A stretch of DNA of 64,000 bases from Zygnema cylindricum (GCA_037447655.1 JBBHKE010000259.1:28144-92143); one strand, 5' to 3'. Shown: positions 49,749-60,954, counted from the stretch's first letter. The notes: generated by a model from the sequence alone, not told the origin. Numbers and translations: made by a program.

Positions 49749-50389
49749 ATTCGTACAGATAGGCCGTACTGTACGCTCAGTGAAACGTAAAACGGTCGAA
49801 CTGGATGTCGATGACATTCGAGCTCCATGCTGAAGACCCGTTCTACTGAAGGCCGTTTCATTTTCAGCAACTGTCGTTTTGTCAGGCTGGCCAAATATTA
49901 AGATACAGACGGTCAAACATTGGCCACGTATGCAGTTTTCGAACAGGAGGAAACTGTATCCGATTTACATGGCTGGACACGGATGGTACGGTAACCATCG
50001 AATCGTACTTGCCGCAACTTGTACGGAAAACTGGCTGGCAAATGACATCCAATTTCCTGCAGAGACCTGTCAGACGCGATATACTTTAGCGCCACGTGGC
50101 AGCCTTTGCACATGTTGGGTGGAATTTTTGCCGTTTTTCGGTCGTTCCGGTCGTCGTTGACAAAAATAAAAGGTTCGGTTCGACTGCCCTTTTTTCCACT
50201 TTTCCGTACACTTCTGAATTCCCAATGACTGACGACGTGGATGTACGGATAATGGAAGCGGCGTAACGTCAACAGACAGGCGGGTTTGTTTGCAGCAATA
50301 TAGTATAGTACCTTATAGTACATATCCTGGACATATAAGTACTAATACTGTACCCTAGTACGGTCAGTGAAGCCTTTGTAAAGTGAAAC
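49749..50389. other. No gene recognised between Y3 and Y4
   Basis: About 640 bp of mixed composition with short frames on both strands (the longest 136 codons on the minus strand). I recognise no family and see no transposon ends. Confidence 0.3.
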
Positions 50390-51032
50390 CATAGTTCAAA
50401 AGTAGGCGTTTTTATGGTAGGCCTTTGGTAGGCGCACAAAACTTGGCACTAAACTCGCGTAGAGTAGGCATATTGTATGGGTGTGAGTTGCGGACACTCT
50501 TGTACGATCGTACGAATATGACGTATGATCATAGTACAGCACACGCCACCTGACGAAATTTTTTAGCGAACTGACGCGGCGTAGGATGACATTCCGCCGG
50601 AAAAAAACCCCGGAAAAAAAAAAAAAAAAAACGCGGACGGGCAACCTGGTTGGTCAATTTGAGGCTTTATTTAGTGTGGCCTTCAAAATTGCAGACGCTA
50701 ATATGACAAATTGTCCTATCGTAAGTTGTGTTATGGGCTTTTCATGTGATCTTCTTAAGATCGAAACTTTGATCAGCGACCGTCCGATCGTCTAAATCTG
50801 ACGGTTGAAATAAAAAACACCTCAAAATTCACAGAAAAAATATTTTTTATCCATTTTTTTTTCAAAATTTAGACATGCCGTTTAATTCTCTATCGATCGA
50901 TGTGCAACTCAACCCTCTTAACCTTTTTTTCATTTTTTCGACCAATACAATATGGGTCTTAAGGGCATATTGTATGTTTTGCATACAATAGGCATACTGT
51001 ATGGGCCTACTTTCACCTACTTTTGAACTATG
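50390..51032 (+). mobile_element. hAT-like MITE Y4, uninterrupted copy
   Basis: This 643-bp copy has ends CATAGTTCAAAAGTAGGCG and CACCTACTTTTGAACTATG. It is the only full-length Y copy without a nested insert and so serves as the empty-site reference for the inserts in Y2, Y3 and Y5. No convincing 8-bp flanking duplication. It contains an inverted word pair CATATTGTATG/CATACAATAGG. Confidence 0.82.
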
Positions 51033-51182
51033 AGAACACAAAATAAGTAGACGGACATCCTAAAAAAATTAGCTGTACGGAATTGTGCACTTTCCAGGAT
51101 ATCTACTGTGTTTTGTGTTTCCCGTCAAAATTTCAGTGTCCGTACTGACGGCCGCTAACTCCAAAGCCGGTACAGTACAGTA

Positions 51183-51740
51183 CAGTACACCGTCAATCGC
51201 TATTAGAGTAAAGGAATAAATAGCGTAAAAAAAATATTAGTGTTATTAACACTAATCGGGAATTATTTTATTTTGAAAAAAAATATATATACTAATTAAT
51301 CCCTAACTGCAATTTGGGTTGTCCTGAATAATAAATGCCCGCCCTTTCGATGTCTACATTAATCTGTGTAGCCGTACAAAATCTGACAATTCGTACGCCG
51401 TCGAGCTGTTCACACGGTCGACGGACGAACATATGAGAACGTGATTTTTTTTGACGAGTTTGCATCTCTTTCTTCCAGTGCACATTCACATGTGTGCGTA
51501 ATAATGTTAAGTGTCTTTTTATGCTTTCCTAATTAAAAAAAGTACCATTTCGTACGATTATCTCTGTCCGTACGCCACACTATTTCTATCGCAGTGTACT
51601 TTCCTTATTAACGCTAATTGAAAATAAAACCTAATTAGAATAATGGAAAAAATAGAATTATGGATTGTATTTCGGGTTTTTTTTTTTTTAAAAAGGGCAC
51701 CGAATTGGCGTTATATACTCTAATAGCGATTGACGGTGTA
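51183..51740 (+). mobile_element. MITE X5
   Basis: It begins CAGTACACCGTCAATCGC after TA (51,181-51,182) and ends TAGCGATTGACGGTGTA. It is closely similar to X4 along its whole length, about 558 bp, non-coding. The last bases of the right terminus are missing. Confidence 0.82.
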
Positions 51741-52153
51741 GAGACACCGGGAACCGGTGGCTAGCCGGTAACATTCTTTGTTTTACCTGGACGGCTCCTT
51801 GACCGGCGAACCGAACCGATTATTTGGTGCCAAATATTATTTTTTACGTGTGAAAATATCAGCTATCATATACTTTACGACTTCTAAGGACAGCATGCAG
51901 CATTCGGCAGAAACCAATCAGCGAAAAGTGCATACTGAAAAATAAGATATGGACTCGTTTGAAAACCGGAAAACGCTTTTGGACCAACTGCCAGAGTCGG
52001 TCCGGTTAGCCCGTCCACGTTCCCTCCGCGCTAAAAAAAAAAGATGCCGGGTGGGTCGACACGTGGCAGCCATATAAGAAATCTGTACTTCCCACCCCTT
52101 GGCGCCTTGGTTTTGTCGTTACTGTTTGTACCAGAAATGGTGTTGACGTCCGT
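51741..52153. other. No gene recognised between X5 and X6
   Basis: A moderately GC-rich ~410 bp stretch with CCGG-containing words (ACCGGTGGCTAGCCGGT near 51,752). Nothing assignable. Confidence 0.3.
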
Positions 52154-53293
52154 CGGTACACCGCCAATCGTTATTAGCGTGTAAGTTTTTTTAGCGTATA
52201 AAAATAACTACCGTGGTGTACGCTATTTAAGAATTTGAAAATTTTGGAAAAAATCATACATTCTAATTGTTTGGTTATGGTAATTTGTAGTGTTGTGTAT
52301 CGGTAGAAAACTTATCGCGATAACACCGATACCGATAGTTATCGGTTATCGAACGGTCAGAGGTTCCGATATATCGGTCTGGGACTAACAAATTCCATAT
52401 CGGCGATAACTTAAAAAATAATATAGTATGCATACAATAGTACTTTATAACATACTGTATTATTTTATTGATTTTATATAGCGTGGCATGCCACGTATGA
52501 AAATATGTTCCGTTACAGTTTAACTGGAATTTATTACGGTAAACGCCGCACATTAACGTTGGTCGGTTAACTGAACAAAAAATTTACGGCGACGTACGGA
52601 AATTTACTAAAAAACTGGTAAACATGGAACTGGAAAAGGACGACGGACACAAAAGTACAACGGACGCAAAATAACATTCTGCGCGCCGCCGGAATCGAAC
52701 GGACGACTTGGAATGAGAAAACACGAACGGACGGGCCATCGTGAGCGCCGGCATCCCGGAATGGCTCTTTTGGCAGCTTTTGCCAAAAAAGCCGACAGAT
52801 TGACACGTGGCAGGTCCCCGGTGGATCTCAAGGAATTAAGGGACAAAGCCATGGCGTCGGATGTGAAAGGTACATCGTTTTTATTGGATCCGTATCAAAA
52901 TCGTACAGATTTCATGGCGGCTACGGTACTTTCTATGCTTGTACACGTCCGAGGAATAAGACGTACAGTTGAGTGTACAGGCCGTACATTTATCTGTACG
53001 GTCCGTACAGTTATCGCCGATAGTTATCGCTATCGGCATTATCGCCGATAAGTACCCGATATTATCGGCTACTTATCGGCGATAAGACCGATGTCGATAT
53101 ATCGTACCAATATATCGATTATCGGATACCCGAAAGAAAGGCCCATATCGGTTATCGGCAAATCCTTACCGATACACAACACTACTAAATAGAGTAAAGA
53201 AAAAAATAGAATTAACTACACTAATGGAGAATAAAAAAAAAAAAAAACGGGACGAAATTAGCGTACACAGCGCTAATAACGATTGGCGGTGTA
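52154..53293 (+). mobile_element. MITE X6 with its middle replaced by V3
   Basis: The left part (CGGTACACCGCCAATCG to 52,287) and right part (53,185-53,293) are colinear with the two outer parts of X1 (5,472-5,606 and 5,905-6,020). The ~300 bp in between are replaced by element V3. Confidence 0.8.
52288..53184 (+). mobile_element. hAT element V3 carrying unrelated sequence
   Basis: Perfect inverted ends TAGTGTTGTGTATCGGTA and TACCGATACACAACACTA bound 897 bp. The outer ~200 bp on each side are full of CGATA/TATCG words as in V1 and V2. The central ~430 bp (52,550-52,980) are GC-richer and lack those words. They contain a plus-strand frame (52,713-53,051), with MALLAAFAKKADRLTRGR in its first half, ending near a GT that could be a splice donor. 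I do not recognise the protein. It looks like captured host sequence. The 8-bp flanks do not match, as expected if the host MITE lost sequence around it. Confidence 0.78.
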
Positions 53294-53475
53294 GTTTTAG
53301 GCGTTTCTACTGTAGGCCTTCTGTAGGCGCCTTTATCGTAAGTTATGTTATGGGCTTTTCATGTGATCTTCTTAGATCGCTACTTTTATCGGCAACCGTC
53401 CGATCGTCCAAATATGACGGTTTAAATAAAAAATACATAAAAATAAAATTTTGTCCGAATGTTTTTCAAAATTTA

Positions 53476-54202
53476 GGGTGAAGTTCCATTACGACATTCT
53501 GTAATCGTACGGCCAACGTTACAGGATGCTACACTTTGAACGAAGTTCCATTGCGCAGAGTCTGTAATCCACGTGTTAACAAAAGAGTAGTGCCACGTAA
53601 GTATAGATTTGATATTGAAAATCGTCAATGATTTTCACACCGACCAAAAATCTCCATTTGCGTACCATGTACGTGCGTACCAGGTCATCGTGCAACACAA
53701 CTTTTGTACTCTTTGCATACGCCTTGTCAGATACCACCTCATTTTTTTAAGGTTCCTGTTTTTTCGCGTGATGGATGAGCGTTGCCAGAAATAGTGTGAC
53801 GAATGGGCGGTAATAGAAATAGCGCGACGAAAGTGCGTTGCGACATTTCGTTTGTTTTTTTTGTTGGATTTTTGAATGCGTTATCGTGTGCAATTTTTTT
53901 ATTATTTCCGTTGGTCGCCAGCTTGACACGAATGCTCATTATACAGCGTGTCGCGGCTCATTTTTTTTTGTAATTGGTGATGTACCTCGCGAGGTACTTC
54001 ACCAATTACAAAAACTTTCGAAGGAATGCTTCGCGAAAAAACATCCAACAATCATTGTTAACTCCCATAATTTTGGAGAATATTGGCAAGATTCTCTATA
54101 ATGTTGTTTTCCTAATAAAAACAAAATAAGAGGTACGGCGTAGTACGGAGAGGTCCGAATTTATGTAAACAACCACACTTTTCGACTAATGGAACTTCAC
54201 CC
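53476..54202. mobile_element. PIF/Harbinger-like MITE W with TTA duplication
   Basis: This 727-bp element starts GGGTGAAGTTCCATTA and ends TAATGGAACTTCACCC, perfect inverted repeats. TTA stands on both sides (53,473-53,475 and 54,203-54,205). Y2 and Y4 show the unoccupied site AAAATTTAGACATG with a single TTA. The GGG start and TTA duplication point to PIF/Harbinger. A perfect-loopless inverted repeat lies at 53,967-54,012. No transposase. Confidence 0.92.
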
Positions 54203-54318
54203 TTAGACATGACGTTTAATTCTTTATCGTTCGATGTGCAACTCAACCCTGTTACTATTTGTTTTCATTTTGCGACCAATACAATATGGGTCTTAACTCT
54301 TTACTCTTAAGGTCATAT

Positions 54319-54800
54319 CATAGTTGTCCACGACGTTTAGTGCGAACGATTTAATCGCAGCGAATTATACGTAACAAACGCATTGAACCTTTTGAAAAAA
54401 TCGTAAATATCGTTAATGAATTTTCGTCCGTACTATTCCGTACATGTATACAAAAATAAATTGTACATATCTCGCAGTTTGTACATTTTCCGTACAGTTC
54501 CCGTCTTTTTTGTCATAGTCCGTACAATGTTGGTACAATTACGTACGTTTCCCGTTAAATTTATGTTTAGTTTACCGGGCAAAAAGTACTACGAAGTGCA
54601 ACGTATCTTTTGGTCAAATTCCTTTCTTTTTGGGTAAAAAACTGTACAGTTACTGTAAATACTGTACAGTTACCGTAAATTCACCGTTCAGTTTACCGGA
54701 CAGACAGTACACCGCGTTTTTTTTCCGGTTTATTCAAAAGTCATGAATTTTACATTTTAATCGGAAAAAAGGAAAAAATCGCGCGATTTGAACAACTATG
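54319..54800 (-). mobile_element. hAT-like MITE Z4 inserted in Y5
   Basis: This 482-bp element is in reverse orientation: CATAGTTGTCCACGACG to TTTGAACAACTATG. The perfect 8-bp duplication GGTCATAT lies at 54,311-54,318 and 54,801-54,808. The interior has the same TACGG-rich repeats as Z1 and Z3. Confidence 0.92.
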
Positions 54801-54927
54801 GGTCATATACTCATATTGTATGTTTTGCGTACAATAGGCATATTGTATGGGCCTACTTCCACCTACTTTTGAACTAAGATTTTAACGGGGTCTGGTGGAC
54901 GCTCGAAATCCAGTTGGTACCTAATAG

Positions 54928-55335
54928 TAGTGATGGGTATCGGGTAGTTTCATATCGCGATAATTTCGATATTCGATATATCGAATATCGATCGAGCAGA
55001 TTCCACGATATATCGTACCGGGACCAACATAAATTATCGCGATATATATCGTTAAAATTGCATATCCGTACAGTCAGAGTACGGAAAACTGTACGAAAAA
55101 GAGTACGGATAATCGTACGAAAAATCGTACGTATATTTTGCCCCCCCCCCCCCCCCCCCCCCCCCCCGCGCTCAAATTGTAAAATTTTCATTTTCGATAT
55201 ATCGTCGATACGATATATCGGCGATATATCGCGATAATTTGAAATTCGATATACCGAAGCGATATATCGAATATCGGGTACATGAAATTCGATATATATC
55301 GAATATCGGCAATGGGTCCTCGATACCCAACACTA
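54928..55335 (-). mobile_element. hAT MITE V2 with perfect 8-bp target duplication
   Basis: The ends TAGTGATGGGTATCGGG and TCGATACCCAACACTA are inverted repeats with one difference. CCTAATAG stands on both sides (54,920-54,927 and 55,336-55,343). It is 408 bp, in the opposite orientation to V1, with CGATATATCG-type words and a run of 27 C (55,141-55,167) in the middle. Confidence 0.92.
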
Positions 55336-55343
55336 CCTAATAG

Positions 55344-56404
55344 TGTACATTTTCGTACGATATTTTTTTGAAGTGTACACAAACAAATAATGTATGTCTA
55401 CATATCAATTCATCCGTACCGTTTGGGATAATTCTTGGCATCTACAATTTACATGTTGGAACGAAATAAAACGTATAGTACACCATTCTATTAATTGTAA
55501 CTGGAGATTAACCCCCAATTTCATCCTTAACCTCTGTACGGTCCGAACAAATCCAAGCACCCGCGTCCACTCTGACCAGGACAATTTGTAGTACGGAAAT
55601 TTCGTACAGTATCATACTGTACCTTTTTTCTGACAGAATCCGAATCGAGTCGCGCACTGGTAGCTACCGCGGTCGTTATGTCCGACAACTGTAATGCTCA
55701 TCTATGCCACGTGTCACTTTCTCTGTGGATTTCTCTTGAATATTCACGATTCGATATTATATGTACATCCACAGATTCGCTACGGCACCAGCAGCGTTTT
55801 GTATCTCTCTGCCGACAAAAATGTGTACGGTACGCTGTCGGCTGGGTGACGCTTTTGGCGTTTCCAGCCAACGCTTCTCATTCTCCTCCGTACATATGTT
55901 GTACCTATGCCGTACATATATATATTCGTTCTTGATTGTATTGTAATCACATCTGTACGGTGAGGCTGTGGCCGTACAAATACAAGATTCTCTCTGCTCC
56001 TCTCCTTCGTAATCTCGTATCTTTTTTTTGTCATTTCTCTGCTACGTAGTCAGACCTAGTACGGCCAGAAACGACAAAAAAATATACGGCTGACGCCCCG
56101 GTCATCCTTTTGTTCCCATACGACGTCGCTTAGTCCTCCTTCGCACGTGCAAACATATTCCGTACAATGTGGTACGGATCCCGCGACTCTTAGTCTGGCC
56201 TTTTGGCGCGCCCTCCTATTTCCCCACTCGCGTCCAACCATTCGCTCTCTCTCTCCCTCTCTCTCTCTCCTCTCCTCCCTCTCTCCCTCCCTCCCTCCAC
56301 TCCCTCTTACAGCCTCAAAACTCAACCATTTTTACTAAAAAAAACTGCTCCAGACTCAGAAATCTCTCCTCTCTCCTCCTCCCTCCCCTCCTCCCTCCCC
56401 TCCC
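55344..56404. other. Upstream region of the kinase gene
   Basis: No other gene is seen. It contains a TATATATA stretch near 55,917 that could serve as a TATA element. From 56,238 to 56,305 and 56,365 to 56,404 there are strongly CT-rich tracts just before the start codon, compatible with the pyrimidine patch and leader of a plant gene. GTACGG words are frequent. No transcription start can be fixed from sequence. Confidence 0.4.
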
Positions 56405-59066
56405 ATGGGTGCCTGCGTCTCCCTGAACTCTCCCAAAACCGACGACGGAGATTTTGCCACGTGGAAAAACCGCCGTCCTCTCAGTCCCCGCGGCCCTCCT
56501 CCTAGCGGCTTCGGCCCCCAATACTTGACGGCCGGCAGAGCCGTTCCTCTCCCTCTGCCGGCCGTCTCTCCCGCCCACTCCTCCGGCAGCGAATCGTCCT
56601 CCTCCGATTCTTCCTCCAGCGGTCCCAGTCGCTGTACGGACTGCGGATCTATCGCCGGATTTTCCGGAAATGACACCAGCTTCCAGGAAGATTCCGAGCG
56701 AGGGAGTTCGAGAGGAAGCTGTACGGATGTACGGATGTTTTCTTCCAAGGAGCTCCAAGCCGCCACCAGATACTACCGCCCGGATTTGCTTCTGGGGGAG
56801 GGCGGATTCGGGAAAGTGTACCTTGGCTGGATCGATGAGTCCAAAGTAATGCCAGCTGGCAGTCCTTCTGGGCGACAGGTGGCGGTCAAGAGACTCAACC
56901 AGGGGGGGCTTCAGGGGCACAAAGAATGGATGGTACGGACAGAAAACGACAAAACTAAGACAGAAAAATGGGTTTGGGGGAGGGAGGAAGGGGCTGGGAA
57001 TGAGAATTGGGAAACTGCAAAAAATGGGTATTTTTTTATTTTATTTTTCTTTGTTTTGGGTGTTTTTGGGGATTTTGTTTTTTATTGAAAGAAGAGAAGG
57101 GAGAAGAGTTTTGGGAGGATAGCAATTAAAAATAAATGGGTCCTTTCATTTTGGATGTTTTAACGCCTCTCCCTCTCTCCCCCTTTCCCTCTTTCCCTCT
57201 CTCTCCCTCTCTCTCCCTCCGTCCCTCCCTCTCTCCCTCCCTTTCCTTGTTAGGTTTTTGGAGGGTTAATATGTCGTTTCTCAAGGCATTTGAAGTGTCT
57301 TTTAGTATTGTTACTAGAAAAGAATAGCTGCTTTCTATCAACGTTAGCTATTTTTGCTTTACTTTAAAAAGCTACAAAACGTCATTACTTTTTTGTTTTG
57401 ATTTTTTTTTTTTTTTTTTTTTTATTTTTTGTTTTTGTTTTTGTTTTTTTTTTTTTGTTTTTTTTTTATAGTTTTTTCCACCGAAAAAAGGGGTTCCTAA
57501 TTAATCCTATTAAACCACACTATTTTGTTGCAACCAACATAGTTCTAATTCTATTTATTTGTTTGATTATTTAATAATTATTTATTTGTATTTTTGTTTT
57601 TGTCCCACAGACAGAAATAACTCTTTTAAGTCAACTAAGCCACGCTAATTTAGTGCAACTCGTCGGGTATTCCCTCGAACCCCGGACTGGAGAGAGAGGA
57701 CTAGTCTATGAGTACATGCCACGTGGCAGTCTGGAACATTATCTTTTTGCTGACGGGGAAACGCTGACGTGGCACCAGCGAATAAAAATAGGTCTTCAGG
57801 TGGCGCAAGGATTGGCTTATTTGCACGATGATACGTGGCATCAGCAGATCATCTATAGAGATTTCAAAGCTTCTAATATTCCTCTCACTGAGGTAGAGAT
57901 TTTGCCCCCCTCCTTCCCTCCCTCCCTCCTCTTTCTCTCTCTTGTCCATTCCTCTCTCTTGTTTCCCCACACCTCCTCTTTGTCCTCTCTCTTCTATCTC
58001 CCATGTCTCTCTGTCTTCTTCCCCTTGTCTCACATTCCTCTCTCTCATCTTTCTCTCTTGCCTTCTGTTGAAATTGAGAACCAATGTAGACATCCATAAT
58101 TGTAATATTACTTTCAGAAAATTTTGTGAGTAACTGTATAATAACTAATGTTGGTTTTTCTCTCTCTTCCTATCCTCCTCTACCTCTACCCCTCTCTCTC
58201 CCTCTTTACAGGATTTCACCGCCAAACTTTCGGACTTTGGTTTGGCGAGAGAGGCGGCAAAACCTCAAGGTCCTGTGACACATGTCACAACAGAAATTAT
58301 GGGCACTTTTGGATATACTGCCCCAGAATATCTCATGAAAGGTATTTTAACTTCCTAAAAGATAATAATTTTGAGATTTATTACATAATTTTTTATTTTT
58401 TTTTAAATGGTCGAATTTTCGTTTAACTTTAACTAGCGCGTAGTTAGTTCAAGAAGTTGATTTAAGCTCGTGAAAATTTGATTGAATCTAAAATTAAAAC
58501 TTTATTAGCAGCTTTTAATTGCTAATATTGGTGTTTGACTTTTCTCAAAGGCGCGTAGGAAGCATTATTGTCTCGAAGACTTTTGTTGTCCTGCCATTCC
58601 CTTTCATAGCAAATTCTTGCTTATTTTAATATAATGTTGAACTAATTGGAATTTGATTTGTTTTCATAATAACTTCCATAAATTATAGCTCGTGAATTTC
58701 TCACTTTCCAGTTATTTATTGACTTTTTCAGGTCATTTATCGGCGAGAAGCGATGTTTACAGTTTTGGCGTCGTCCTTCTCGAGATTCTCACCGGATTAC
58801 AATCGATGGATAAAGTTAGACCAGCAGGACAACACAACCTCGTACAATACGCCGCTCCTTATTTGGAAGATAAGAGGAGATTATACAAAATTATCGATCC
58901 TCGACTCGAGGGAAACTATTCGATTAAAGCTGCGAGAGCCGCAGCGGATATCGCCCGACAATGTTTAGAATTTAATCCTAGACAAAGACCCACTATGGAC
59001 GAAGTTGTGGATCGTTTACGACCATTAGTTCTTTATGGAGATATGGGATCTCCTCCTAAGTCCTAA
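56405..59066 (+). CDS. Receptor-like cytoplasmic kinase, RLCK-VII (PBS1/BIK1-like)
   Basis: Four exons fit with GT/AG borders and phases 0, 0, 1: 56,405-56,932, 57,611-57,892, 58,212-58,341 and 58,732-59,066, giving about 424 residues. The start MGACVS has Gly2 for N-myristoylation and Cys4 for palmitoylation, so plasma-membrane attachment is likely. A Ser-rich linker follows, then [16 protein letters not shown] and a full kinase domain: [11 protein letters not shown] loop, Lys in [14 protein letters not shown] catalytic loop, [18 protein letters not shown] and [16 protein letters not shown]. There is no extracellular or transmembrane part. The family relays signals from surface immune or developmental receptors by Ser/Thr phosphorylation. 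The residue after SNI is Pro where Leu is usual (NIPLTE). Introns are rich in CT microsatellites. AATAAA at 59,375 is a candidate poly(A) signal. Subfamily placement is inferred; kinase identity is certain. Confidence 0.93.
57165..57245. repeat. CT microsatellite in kinase intron 1
   Basis: A CCCTCT-type pyrimidine tract lies on the sense strand. Similar tracts lie in intron 2 (57,903-58,065 and 58,155-58,205), the latter leading into the acceptor at 58,211. A T-rich tract (57,402-57,475) also lies in intron 1. Confidence 0.85.
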
Positions 59067-60954
59067 AATAGATTCTAAGGGGGAGAGAAAGAGGTCTCCA
59101 ATTCTTTTTTGTAGGAATTCGGAAGTTTGGTCTGAGAGTTTTGTTTTAAGGTCGGTTGGGAAAGCTGGCTGGTTTTTAGAACATCGATGTTCACATTTTC
59201 TTTACATTTCCTTTCTTTCCTTCCAATTTACTTTACAACGCCGTCCTTTTGCCTTTTTCTATTAAGATTTTGTCTTTAAGATATTGGCAGTTTATAAAAA
59301 TATGTACGATAATAGGGAGATATGAAACAGACTCTAATAGAAAAAAGAGGATCTGAATGTGTCAGAGATGATTGAATAAACATTAATTCTAGTTGTTGGA
59401 CTTTGGGAAAAAATGGCTCTCACCTTCAACATAAAATAAACTAGCATACAATTTCGCTAGTTGTACAAACAGAAAAAAAGTACATCTTAATTCTGGTTTT
59501 GTAGTTTTTGCAAACCCCACAATCATCTAAAATCGAGCCGATTGTTTAGTTTGCATTTACTCTTTTGATTATAATTAGTCATGCAAAGTCAAGGTGCCAT
59601 GTGGGTATCACCTTTTTTAGTGAAGACTTTTAGCGTTTAGTTTGTACCCCCATTGAATTTAGCTATTATTACAACTTTTTAGTACAAGATAGCTTGGTTG
59701 AAATAGTTATAGAAGGAATGTGGAGGAAGGAGTTTTTTGGATTAAATGTTTTAATTCATGATGTGAAAGTGTGATGATGATTGAAAGAAATGTGTCCCAA
59801 TTGACTTTTCAGAACAAGATTTTATTGTTATTGCTTGTTTATTTGCTGGTTTGTTGTGTGCTTTCGATTTTTGCGTCAATTTTTTCAATTTACTGGCTTG
59901 TTGAAGTAAGAAGTATAGATGCCTTGCAAAATGGTATCTTTTTGTTTTTAGTTCTACTTCAGTTAACCCTCTCCTTCTCCCTCTCCCTCCCCCACTCCCT
60001 CTCCCTCTCCCTCCCCCTCCCCCCCCCCCTCCCCCCTCCCCCTCCCCCTCCCCCTCCCCCTCCCCCTCCCCCTCTCCCTCTCCCTCTTCCTCCCCCTCTC
60101 CCTCCCCCTCCCCCTCCCCTCCCCCTCTCCCTCTCCCTCTTCCTCAATCAAATCTTTTGTATGTCACTTTTTACTCCATGGCCATGACAATAAATCCAAC
60201 CAGCTAGCCTGTTTAGTCTTTGTTTAATTATTTTCATATCCTCTTTATAACGCATACATATCCTATATAACTAATGTGGTCAAAAAACTAAAAGTGTACA
60301 CAAATCTAAAAAAAGGAGCATAAATAACTTAGCGTTGCAATGCCATACACAAATAAAAGTTGTTTTAAGTGGCAAAAAAGACATTAACTCTGGCAATTAT
60401 ACATGGTTCAATCCCAAAACATGTGTCTCAAATGCCCAGAAAAATCGATCAATGTCTGGAAATGTCCTGTAACGCAAATAATGTCGACCAATGTATGATA
60501 ATGTCAAGCAAATATAATAATAACATACATAATGTACATTACACATATGATATGAATATATTATATCGTACAATGTCAAGCAATGTGTGGAAGAATGCAA
60601 TTTCAAGAAAACAATAGAGCAAAGGTCAAATAAGTACCACAATGTCCAAAAATTTGAAAAAATGCCCCAGCCAATGTCTCGAAATTTCTCGATTTGCCCA
60701 AAAATAAGCACCAAAATATTTGTTGTATCACATTTTTTTGGTACTTTTCGCATTTTTTGTACCCTACGGTAGCTTCGGGGAATTAATTCTAGTTAAATAA
60801 ACTAGCTATCTGTCATTGATATAATCGGGAACCGATAATATCGCCTGCCGATATAAGCCGATATGTAAAACTAGGTAAAAACGGTTTTTCGATATGCTGT
60901 CCACCGGTAATTGGTACCCCATTACGGTACCTTGATTTTGACATTTGGGATCTC
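59067..60954. other. Kinase 3' flank and AT-rich intergenic with CT tract
   Basis: Probable 3' untranslated sequence to about 59,400. A long CCCTCT/CCCCCT microsatellite follows at 59,968-60,146; the Pro-rich frame across it is an artefact. From 60,430 to 60,680 the word AATGTC recurs irregularly. No further gene is recognised. Confidence 0.5.

Larger units (their letters stand above)
53294..54878 (+). mobile_element. hAT-like MITE Y5 with nested W and Z4
   Basis: Y sequence resumes as TTTTAGGCGTTTC directly after X6, missing the first ~10 bases of the terminus, and ends ACCTACTTTTGAACTAAG. It is interrupted by W (53,476-54,202) and Z4 (54,319-54,800). Confidence 0.8.

Noticed and set aside
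52680-52720. tRNA gene suggested by CCGGAATCGAACGG
   Set aside because: The T-loop-like word is present, but no matching acceptor stem, D arm or anticodon arm could be fitted at the right distance.
56315-56920. 201-codon minus-strand frame opposite kinase exon 1
   Set aside because: It is the antisense shadow of the kinase exon, which has clear family motifs and compatible splice sites on the plus strand.
59968-60146. Pro-rich or Gly/Arg/Glu-rich frames on both strands
   Set aside because: They are translations of a CCCTCT microsatellite with no start context, no conserved part and equal openness on both strands.
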